This document shows positions 1 through 6,043 of a DNA stretch of 17,772 bases, one piece after another. The notes under the pieces are model-generated. The model ran no database searches. It saw nothing but the letters and a program-made list of their open reading frames with translations, and was not told the origin of the DNA. The DNA is from DASTPP01 sp035762175. Its GTDB lineage: Bacteria; Myxococcota_A; Polyangia; Polyangiales; Polyangiaceae. The DNA lies in the NCBI GenBank assembly GCA_035762175.1, contig DASTPP010000067.1, positions 1 to 17,772 of the forward strand, given 5' to 3'. Positions within the stretch are counted from its first letter, which is position 1; each line of letters opens with the position of its first letter. A program made the translations under genes and the position numbers.

Positions 1-393
1 GATCTGCGCCTTGGTGCGCCGCTTGGGCTTGTAGGGCAGGTACAGGTCTTCCAGCGCCTGCTTGGTCTCGGCGCCGGCGATTGCGGCGCTCAATTGATCG
101 GTGAGCTTGCCCTGCTCGTCGATCGACTTCACGATCGCGGCGCGGCGCGCCTCGAGGTCGCGCAGGTAGGCGAGGCGCTCTTCCAGCAGGCGCAGCTGCG
201 TGTCGTCGAGGTTGCCGGTGGCCTCCTTGCGGTAGCGCGCGATGAAGGGCACGGTGGCCCCCTCGGCGAGCAGCTTCACGACGGCGGCGACGCCCGCCCG
301 CGGCAGCGCGAGCTCGGCCGAGACGGCGGGCACGGGGTCGAAGGGGGGCGGCGCGGGCGGCGCCGCGGCAGGGGGGTCGGTCGCTTGCGTCAT
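1..393 (-). CDS. tex: Tex family transcription accessory protein, N-terminal part (runs off window)
   Basis: The 131 in-window residues match the start of Tex/YhgF proteins. The segment VPFIARYRKEATGNLDD, then a helical stretch with LRLLEERLAYLRDLE, then LEDLYLPYKPKRRTKAQI is the usual Tex N-terminal pattern. Full-length Tex is about 750-800 residues with YqgF-like, helix-hairpin-helix and C-terminal S1 RNA-binding domains, all of which would lie beyond base 1. Tex is a cytoplasmic nucleic-acid-binding protein, homologous to eukaryotic Spt6, linked to transcription and tolerance of toxic gene expression. The ATG at 393 is followed by a Pro/Ala-rich stretch of about 20 residues before the conserved part. 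No good Shine-Dalgarno sequence precedes it. The gene is divergent from mutS2. Identification is firm; the start is likely. Confidence 0.93.
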   Translation of the reverse strand, partial: MTQATDPPAAAPPAPPPFDPVPAVSAELALPRAGVAAVVKLLAEGATVPFIARYRKEATGNLDDTQLRLLEERLAYLRDLEARRAAIVKSIDEQGKLTDQLSAAIAGAETKQALEDLYLPYKPKRRTKAQI

Positions 394-599
394 GGGGGGA
401 GGGCAGGCCTAGGGGCGGGCTATACGCGCGTCCAGTCTTGATCGCGGGCCGAAGGCCCCCCGAGCTGCTACGATCGGCCTCGGCTCGCGGGGGCGGCCGG
501 CGGCGGCCCGCGCCCGTGGGGGGCGCGGGCGGGCGCCGCGCCAGGGCGAAGGGCCGCGCCGCGCCGACCGAGCGCGGCGCCCCGCGGGCGAAGAACAGC
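394..599. other. Divergent tex/mutS2 spacer
   Basis: This is the 206-bp region between two divergent starts. On the minus strand a TATAGC hexamer (424-419) lies 26 nt before the tex ATG and could be its -10 box, but no convincing -35 box precedes it. A perfect GC hairpin sits at 506-530 with 10-bp arms and a 5-nt loop. The mutS2 reading frame stays open upstream to about 438, but that stretch is rich in Arg, Gly, Ala and Pro and unlike MutS2, so I read it as non-coding. Confidence 0.4.
506..530. repeat. Perfect GC hairpin upstream of mutS2
   Basis: GCCCGCGCCC (506-515) and GGGCGCGGGC (521-530) are exact reverse complements around the 5-nt loop GTGGG. The hairpin lies 70 nt before the mutS2 GTG, in the divergent spacer. 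There is no T-tract on either side, so it is not a canonical terminator. It may be mRNA leader structure or a chance product of the high GC content. Confidence 0.45.
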
Positions 600-2963
600 G
601 TGGACGAAAAAACACTCTCCGATCTCGAATGGAACCGCCTGCTCGCCGCGCTCGCCGAGCGCTGCCGCGGCGAGGCCGGCCGCCGGCTCGCGCTCGCGCT
701 GCCCTTCGCCGGGGGCCCGGCCGGGGCGCGCGTCGCGCTCGCCGAGGCGCGCGAGGCCTTCGCGGCCGAGGCGCGGGGCGAGCCCCTGCCGCTCTACGGG
801 CTGCGCGACGTCGCCCCGGCGCTCGACCGGCTGCGCGTCGGCGCCGTGCTCGCGCCGGGCGAGCTGCGCGACGTCGGCGCCCTGCTCGCCTCGGCGCGCG
901 TCCTGCGGCGCTTCCTGTCGCCCCGCCAGAAGACGACGCTGCCGGCGCTCGCCGCCGCCTGCCTGACCGACCCGACGCTCGACGAGGCCGAGGGGGCGCT
1001 GACCGAGGCCTTCGACGCCGACGGGCTGCTCGCCGACCACGCCTCGCCCCGGCTGCGCGAGCTGCGCGTCGAGTACCGCGCCGTGCGCGCGCGCATGGTC
1101 TCGCGCCTCGAAGAGCTGATGCGCCAGCACGCCGCCGTCTTGCAAGACGCCTACTGGACGGAGCGCGAGGGCCGCTACGTGCTGCCCGTGCGCGCGGACG
1201 CCCACGAGAAGGTGCACGGCATCGTGCACGGCACGAGCGGCAGCGGCGCCACGCTCTTCGTCGAGCCGCGCGCGGTCGTCGGGCTCGGCAACCGGCTGAA
1301 GGTGCTCGAGGGCGCGGTGCGGGCCGAAGAAGACGCCATCTATGCGCGCCTGACCGCGCTCGTCGCCGACCAGCTCCCGGCCGTGCTCGGCGCCGCCCAG
1401 GCGCTCGCCCACGCCGACCTGCGCGACGCGACCGCCCGGCTCGCCCGCGACCTCGACCTGCGCTTCCTCGAGCCCGGCGACGAGCCCGCGCTCGCCCTGC
1501 GCTCGGCCCGCCACCCGCTGCTCGCGCTCGGCGGCGTCGAGGTCGTGCCCGCCGACCTCTCGGTCGCGGGGGGCCGGGCCGTCGTCGTCTCGGGCCCGAA
1601 CGCCGGCGGCAAGACCGTCGCGCTCAAGGCCTGCGGCCTCGTCGCGCTCATGGCGCGCGCGGGGCTGCCCGTGCCCTGCGCCGAGGGCTCCGCGCTCGGG
1701 TGGTTCGGCCGCGTGCTCACCGACGTCGGCGACGACCAGAGCCTGCGCCAGAACCTCTCGACCTTCAGCGCCCACGTCCGCAACCTCGCCGCCATCCTCG
1801 AGGGCGCCGACGGGCGGGCGCTCGTGCTGCTCGACGAGGTGGCGACGGGCACCGACCCGCGCGAGGGCGAGGCGCTCGCCGTCGCGCTGCTCGGCGAGCT
1901 CTGCGCCCGCGGCGCCGCCGTCGTCTGCACCACCCACTACGAGGGCCTCAAGGCCCTCGGCGCCGAGGGCGGCCCCTTCGTCAACGCCTCGGTCGGCTTC
2001 GACCTCGCCACCATGACGCCCACCTTCCGCCTGGTCTGGGGCGTGCCCGGGCCCTCGAGCGCGCTCGCCGTCGCGCGCCGCTTCGGCGTCCCCGAGGCGG
2101 TGCTCGCGCGGGCCCAGGCGGCGCTCGGCGAGGGGCGCAGCGACTTCGAGCGGCTGGTCGCGCGCCTGCACGGCGAGCAGGCCGCGCTCGAGCGGGCGCG
2201 CGCCGAGGCCGACGACGCGCGCGCGCGCGCCGAGGCGCTCGCGGCCGACCTCGCCGCCGAGCTCGCCCGCGTCAAGGGCCGCGAGACCAAGGCGCTCGAC
2301 GAAGAGATCGAGGCCCTGCGCGCCGAGGTGCGCGGCGCGCGCGAGACGCTGCGCGGCGCGCAGGCGGCGCTCCGGGCGCGGCCGGCCGACCCGGGCCGCC
2401 TGCGCGACGCGGCGCGCGCGGTCGACGCCGTCGCGGCCAAGGTGGCCCTCGGCGGCGCGCTCGACCCCGGCGCGCGCGCGGCCGACGACGAGGCCGCGCC
2501 CGCGTCCGCCGAAGATCTGCGCCCGGGCGCGCGCGTCTACGTGCCGCGCTTGCGCGCCGAGGCCGAGGTGGTCGAGGCCCTGCCCTCGGGCAAGGTGCGC
2601 GTGGCCGCCGGGCCCCTGAAGCTGCTCGTCTACGCCAACGAAGTGCGCCGCGTCCGGGGCGCCGAGGGCGCGGCCGCCCGCGCCGCCGCCCCCGCCCGCC
2701 CCGCGCCCCGGCCCTCGCGCGACGAGACCTGCGACGTGCGCGGCCTGCCGCCCGACGACGCCGTGCGCATGGCCGAGCAGTTCCTCGACCGGCTCGTCGG
2801 CGGCGGCAAGCGCGCCGGCCTCTTCGTGCACGGGCGCGGCGACGCGTCCCTGCGCCAGGCCCTGCATTCGCTCTTGCGCGAGAGCCGTCGCGTCGAATCT
2901 TTCCGCCCCGGCGACAAGGGCGAGGGCGGCGACTCCGTCACCGTCGCGCGTTTGCGCCCCTAG
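600..2963 (+). CDS. mutS2: Endonuclease MutS2 (MutS-like ATPase with Smr domain)
   Basis: The 787-residue product starts VDEKTLSDLEWNRLL, like the family start (MxxKTLxxLEFxKI), which is why GTG 600 was chosen over the open frame upstream. In order: the MutS core, with a clamp region near residues 140-270 containing YVLPVRADAHEKV and GTSGSGATLFVEP; a Walker A at about 332-339 (GPNAGGKT); a Walker B ending in DE at about 412-413 (LVLLDEVATGTDP); a charged coiled coil at about 516-600; a small beta domain (GARVYVPRLRAEAEVVE); and a C-terminal Smr nuclease domain at about 711-784 with CDVRG and HGRG motifs. Length is normal for MutS2 (about 780). The family lacks the mismatch-recognition domain and acts on recombination intermediates; in Bacillus subtilis it also splits collided ribosomes. 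Which role applies here cannot be seen from the sequence. Confidence 0.96.
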   Translation: MDEKTLSDLEWNRLLAALAERCRGEAGRRLALALPFAGGPAGARVALAEAREAFAAEARGEPLPLYGLRDVAPALDRLRVGAVLAPGELRDVGALLASARVLRRFLSPRQKTTLPALAAACLTDPTLDEAEGALTEAFDADGLLADHASPRLRELRVEYRAVRARMVSRLEELMRQHAAVLQDAYWTEREGRYVLPVRADAHEKVHGIVHGTSGSGATLFVEPRAVVGLGNRLKVLEGAVRAEEDAIYARLTALVADQLPAVLGAAQALAHADLRDATARLARDLDLRFLEPGDEPALALRSARHPLLALGGVEVVPADLSVAGGRAVVVSGPNAGGKTVALKACGLVALMARAGLPVPCAEGSALGWFGRVLTDVGDDQSLRQNLSTFSAHVRNLAAILEGADGRALVLLDEVATGTDPREGEALAVALLGELCARGAAVVCTTHYEGLKALGAEGGPFVNASVGFDLATMTPTFRLVWGVPGPSSALAVARRFGVPEAVLARAQAALGEGRSDFERLVARLHGEQAALERARAEADDARARAEALAADLAAELARVKGRETKALDEEIEALRAEVRGARETLRGAQAALRARPADPGRLRDAARAVDAVAAKVALGGALDPGARAADDEAAPASAEDLRPGARVYVPRLRAEAEVVEALPSGKVRVAAGPLKLLVYANEVRRVRGAEGAAARAAAPARPAPRPSRDETCDVRGLPPDDAVRMAEQFLDRLVGGGKRAGLFVHGRGDASLRQALHSLLRESRRVESFRPGDKGEGGDSVTVARLRP

Positions 2964-2983
2964 CGGCGCCGTAACGCCCACCT

Positions 2984-3001
2984 CGGGGTCGACGTACCCC
3001 G
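2984..3001 (+). terminator. Hairpin after mutS2, weak terminator candidate
   Basis: CGGGGT (2984-2989) and ACCCCG (2996-3001) form a perfect 6-bp stem with a 6-nt loop, 20 nt after the mutS2 stop codon. No T-tract follows, so it is not a classical intrinsic terminator. Its loop region also holds the -35-like TCGACG of the next gene, so the two uses may be linked. Confidence 0.3.
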
Positions 3002-3017
3002 GGATATCCGATACCCT
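2989..3017 (+). promoter_or_regulatory. Putative promoter of the lipoprotein gene
   Basis: TCGACG (2989-2994; four of six match TTGACA) is separated by 17 nt from TACCCT (3012-3017; T, A and final T match TATAAT). The -10-like box ends exactly 7 nt before the ATG at 3025, and no Shine-Dalgarno sequence lies between. If used, transcription would begin at or within a base or two of the start codon, giving a leaderless mRNA. Confidence 0.35.
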
Positions 3018-3024
3018 AGAAACC

Positions 3025-4110
3025 ATGGGTACGCTGCAACGCTCCGTCTTGGGCCTTCCCTTCTTCTTGACGCCCCTGCTGCTCGGCGCCTGTGGGGCCG
3101 TGACCCCCGACGACGGCGGCCTCTTCGGCTCCGTCGCGGCCAGCGCCCCTGACGGGGGCGCCGGCGCCACCGGCCAGGGCGGCGGCGGCGGCGGCGGCCC
3201 CACCCCGGGCGGCGGCGGCGGCCCCGCCGCCCCGACCAAAATCACCGCGGCCGACAAGTGCGAGAACGCCTTCGCCGTCACGCTCGGCTACGGCCCGGGC
3301 CTGAACAAGTTCGTCGGCTCGGGCGACACCACCGGCGACTCGACCCCGGTCGAAGAGGGGGTCTGCGAAAACGACGCGGGGGTGCCGACGACGGGCCCCG
3401 ACCGGGTGCACGCCATCACGGTCAACGCGCCCGAGGGCGGCTACCTGACCGCGCGGCTCGTGCGCAGCCGGACCGACTTCGACGCGGTCCTCTACCTGCG
3501 CACCTTCTGTGCCGGCGGCGCGGGCACCATTTGCGAGGACGCCTTCACCAGCCGCGGCGACGCGCGCGAGGCCGCCAACGGCGGCGACGTGCTCTCGGTG
3601 TTCATCCCCCCGGTCGCGTCCGACACCTTCTTCCTGTACGTCGACGGCGCCGGCGCCGACCAAGCCGGGCGCTACGAGCTCGAGGTCTCGCTGAGCCGGG
3701 GCAACTGCGAAGACCCCATCCCCCTCTTCATCGAGCCGGGCTCGCCCGTGCGCGCGCGCGTCAACAACCGGGTCGCCGCGAACGTCATGACCCACTCGTG
3801 CAGCAACACCGTCGGCACCGCCGACCTCATGTTCCAGGTGACGCGCGCGAGCCCGGGCCCCATGCGCGTGACGCTCAACTCGTCCGACGGCGACCTCGGC
3901 CTCGCCTTCATGGACCGGACCTGCAACGGCAAGGGCGGCGAACAAGTCGAGCGCCCGAGCAAGTGCAGCCGCGGCCCGGGGGCCTCCCTCGACGACGCCT
4001 GGCCCGACCCGAATCGCTCGATCTTCGTCGCCATCGACGCCGGCGTCCCCGTTCTCGACGGGGTCGTCTTCGACATCATCTTCGACCCCAGCGGCGGCCT
4101 CGAGCCCTGA
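3025..4110 (+). CDS. Secreted lipoprotein with two PPC-like beta domains
   Basis: The 361-residue product begins with a signal peptide (MGTLQR, then a hydrophobic core) and a lipobox LGAC with the lipid-modified Cys at residue 23, so it should be anchored in the envelope. A disordered linker rich in Gly, Pro and Ala follows to about residue 72, containing two poly-Gly runs. The rest looks like two beta-sandwich repeats of the pre-peptidase C-terminal (PPC) style. The first (about 78-225) has KCENAF, DRVHAITVNAPEGGYLTARL, FDAVLYLRTFC and FFLYVDGAG. The second (about 228-355) has NCEDPIPL, DLMFQVTRASPGPMRVTL, GLAFMDRTC and IFVAIDAG. The paired Cys residues suggest disulfides outside the cytoplasm. 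Such proteins are common in Myxococcota and mostly uncharacterised. No catalytic motif is seen; binding or a structural role is a guess. Confidence 0.85.
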   Translation: MGTLQRSVLGLPFFLTPLLLGACGAVTPDDGGLFGSVAASAPDGGAGATGQGGGGGGGPTPGGGGGPAAPTKITAADKCENAFAVTLGYGPGLNKFVGSGDTTGDSTPVEEGVCENDAGVPTTGPDRVHAITVNAPEGGYLTARLVRSRTDFDAVLYLRTFCAGGAGTICEDAFTSRGDAREAANGGDVLSVFIPPVASDTFFLYVDGAGADQAGRYELEVSLSRGNCEDPIPLFIEPGSPVRARVNNRVAANVMTHSCSNTVGTADLMFQVTRASPGPMRVTLNSSDGDLGLAFMDRTCNGKGGEQVERPSKCSRGPGASLDDAWPDPNRSIFVAIDAGVPVLDGVVFDIIFDPSGGLEP

Positions 4111-4145
4111 GCCGCCCCGCGGTCGGCGCTCGCCAGCCGGCGCCC

Positions 4146-4237
4146 CCCCGGGCGCCGCCGCCCGCGAGCCCGCGCGCCCCCCCCGGGCGCCGCCGCCCGC
4201 CAGCCCACGCGCCCCCTCCCCGGGCGCCGCCGCCCGC
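4146..4237. repeat. Three tandem GC hairpin repeats between convergent genes
   Basis: The 20-bp core CCCCGGGCGCCGCCGCCCGC occurs identically at 4146-4165, 4181-4200 and 4218-4237, with similar spacers (AGCCC, G or A, CGCGCCCC) giving periods of 35 and 37 bp. Each core folds as a 6-bp perfect stem (CGGGCG/CGCCCG) with a 4-nt loop, for example at 4149-4164. The array fills the gap between the lipoprotein stop (4110) and the TPP-enzyme stop (4240), where a bidirectional terminator would be expected, although there are no T-tracts. Confidence 0.75.
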
Positions 4238-4239
4238 GC

Positions 4240-5871
4240 TCAGACGCTGATGGCGCCCTTGCGGAAGTCGCTGCGCGCGATCTTGACGTTCACGCACGCG
4301 GGCTTGCCCGAGGCGAAGGCCGCGTCGAGCGCGGGGCCGAGCTCTTCGAAGCGCTCGACGTAGGCGCCGAAGCCCCCGAGCGCCTCGACCACCCGGTCGT
4401 AGCGCGTGTACGCGAGCCCCGTCGCGACCGCCCGCTCTTCGCCGTAGAACTCGACCTGCCCGCGGCGAATTTGTGTCCAGCCCGCGTCGTTGCCGACCAC
4501 CGCCACGACGGGGATCTCTTGCCGCACCATGGCCTCGAACTCGAGGCCGTGCAGCCCGAAGCTGCCGTCGCCGTAGACGATGACCACGTTCGCCTCGGGG
4601 CGCGCGAGCTTCGCCGCCATGGCGTAGCCGGGGCCGACGCCGAGCGTGCCGAGCGGGCCCGGGTCCATCCAGAGTTGGGGCCACTCGAGCGAGAGCACGT
4701 AGGCCGCCGTCGCGACGAAGTCGCCCCCGTCGCCGATGACGATGTCGTCCCGGCCGAGCCGCTTGCCGAGCTCGGCGCAGACGCGCAAGGGGTTCGGCGG
4801 CGAGGCCTCGCTCGCGAGCTCGGCGGCCATCTTCGCGCGCGACTTGTCTTCGGCCTCGCGCACCGTCGTGCGCCACGCGGGCCGGTCGGGCCCCCGGCCG
4901 CCCATCGCGGCCAAGATCTGCCCGAGCACCAGGCCCCCGTCGCCGTGCACCGGCAGGTCGACGCGGCGGTTCTTGCCCGGCTCGGCCCCGTCGAGATCGA
5001 CCTGGATGATCGTCGCCCCCGGGTTGATGACCCGGCCATAATCGAGCCGGAAGTCGAAGGGCGTGCCGAGCACCAGCACCACGTCGGCCGAGGCGGCGGC
5101 CACCTTGCGGCTGCGGGCGAAGAGGTTCGGGTCGGACGCCGCGAGCCCGCCGCGCGCCATGCCGTTCAAGAAGATGGGCAGCGCCGAGGCCTCCGAGAAC
5201 GCCCGCAGCGCGCCCGGCGCCGCGCTCCAGCGCAGCTGCGAGCCGGCGATGAGCAGGGGCCGCTCGGCCTTCGCGAGCAGCTCGGCCGCGCGCGCGATCG
5301 CGTTCGGGTCGCCCGCGGGGCGCGCCGGCGCCGCCGGGCCCGTCGGGGTGAGATCGCTCTCGTCGGCGCCCCCCATCAGAAGGTCGATCGGCAGCTCGAG
5401 GTAGACCGGCCCCGGCACCCCCGCCTGCGCCACCCGGAAGGCCGCGTCGACGTACTCGCCGAGCCGCCGCGCCTCGAGCACGCGCGCCGCCCACTTGCTG
5501 ACCGGGCGCATCAGCGAGACCGTGTCCATGTCCTGCAGCGAGCCCATGTCGCAGAGCTGCGAGGGGCCGGCGCCGCCCAGGCACACCATCGGGATGCCCG
5601 CGCGCTGCGCGTTCGCCACCGCCGTCACCACGTCGGTCACGCCCGGGCCCGCCGTCACCGCGCACACGCCCGGCCGCCCCGTCACCCGCGCGTAGCCGTC
5701 GGCCGCGTGCCCCGCGGTCTGCTCGTGCCGCACGTCGACCACCCGGATGCCGTCGTCGAGGCACCCGTCATAAATCGCCTGGATGTGGCCGCCGCAGAGC
5801 GTAAAAAGGTGCGTTGTGCCGTGGCGCTTGAGCGCCTGCGACACCAGCCTGCCGCCGTGAACGATCGCCAT
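4240..5871 (-). CDS. Thiamine-pyrophosphate-dependent enzyme, ILVBL/HACL2-like (acetolactate synthase superfamily)
   Basis: The 543-residue product has the three-domain layout of the acetolactate synthase superfamily. The pyrimidine-binding domain (about 1-170) carries the catalytic Glu at residue 50 (DVRHEQTAGHAADGYAR) and TAGPGVTDVVTAVANA. A central domain (about 190-320) follows. The PP-binding domain (about 365-543) has GDGSFG at 434-439 and the metal-binding Asn at 461 (GNDAGWTQI). The run WTQIRRGQV then GLAYTRY resembles animal ILVBL, now known as 2-hydroxyacyl-CoA lyase 2, more than biosynthetic IlvB. No ilvN or ilvC neighbour supports a branched-chain role. The likely reaction is therefore C-C bond cleavage or ligation of a 2-hydroxyacyl or 2-keto substrate; the exact substrate is unknown. 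ATG 5871 was chosen because it opens the conserved MAIVHGGRLVSQAL; longer versions add an Arg-rich stretch. Confidence 0.87.
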   Translation of the reverse strand: MAIVHGGRLVSQALKRHGTTHLFTLCGGHIQAIYDGCLDDGIRVVDVRHEQTAGHAADGYARVTGRPGVCAVTAGPGVTDVVTAVANAQRAGIPMVCLGGAGPSQLCDMGSLQDMDTVSLMRPVSKWAARVLEARRLGEYVDAAFRVAQAGVPGPVYLELPIDLLMGGADESDLTPTGPAAPARPAGDPNAIARAAELLAKAERPLLIAGSQLRWSAAPGALRAFSEASALPIFLNGMARGGLAASDPNLFARSRKVAAASADVVLVLGTPFDFRLDYGRVINPGATIIQVDLDGAEPGKNRRVDLPVHGDGGLVLGQILAAMGGRGPDRPAWRTTVREAEDKSRAKMAAELASEASPPNPLRVCAELGKRLGRDDIVIGDGGDFVATAAYVLSLEWPQLWMDPGPLGTLGVGPGYAMAAKLARPEANVVIVYGDGSFGLHGLEFEAMVRQEIPVVAVVGNDAGWTQIRRGQVEFYGEERAVATGLAYTRYDRVVEALGGFGAYVERFEELGPALDAAFASGKPACVNVKIARSDFRKGAISV

Positions 5872-5878
5872 GCGCGCG

Positions 5879-5884
5879 ACGCTA
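5879..5884 (-). promoter_or_regulatory. -10-like box close to the TPP-enzyme start
   Basis: On the minus strand TAGCGT (5884-5879) ends 7 nt before the ATG at 5871, and those 7 nt (CGCGCGC) hold no Shine-Dalgarno sequence. A partial -35 match (CGGACG) lies 17 nt upstream. The geometry is the same as at the lipoprotein gene, but the matches are weak. Confidence 0.25.
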
Positions 5885-5912
5885 CCACGGTGCCCCCGGG
5901 GCGTCCGACCCA

Positions 5913-6034
5913 CCGCGCGCGCCCGGCGGGCGGCCCGGGCACGCCCGGAGGACGGAGACCCCACGGTTTGAGCCCGCCGGTCGAGTTCGGGGCGTCCAAA
6001 GGGCGCGCCCGGGCCGCCCGCCGGACGCGCGCGG
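5913..6034. repeat. Large imperfect inverted repeat between the kinase and TPP-enzyme genes
   Basis: Bases 5913-5954 pair with 5993-6034: 37 of 42 positions are complementary, around a 38-nt centre. The core CCGGCGGGCGGCCCGGGC (5923-5940) and its complement (6007-6024) are an exact 18-bp match. Mismatches lie at 5922/6025, 5941/6006 and 5947-5949/5998-6000. The element starts 9 bp downstream of the kinase stop codon and ends 42 bp upstream of the TPP-enzyme start, so it could end kinase transcription or shape the leader of the next gene. It has no long T-tract and no transposase gene. Confidence 0.7.
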
Positions 6035-6043
6035 GGGCCGAGC

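Noticed and set aside
438..599. Upstream extension of mutS2 from TTG 438
   Set aside because: Adds 54 Arg/Gly/Pro-rich residues not found in MutS2; GTG 600 begins exactly at the family start.
468..3281. 937-codon open frame on the minus strand opposite mutS2
   Set aside because: Its protein is low-complexity Ala/Gly/Arg and lacks motifs. It is the antisense shadow of a G/C-third-position gene; the plus frame has all MutS2 motifs.
4146..4237. CRISPR-like array
   Set aside because: Only three units, with near-identical short spacers and no cas genes; better described as tandem hairpins.
4240..5871. Naming the TPP enzyme ilvB (acetolactate synthase)
   Set aside because: No regulatory-subunit neighbour, and the cofactor-region motif resembles ILVBL/HACL2 more than IlvB.
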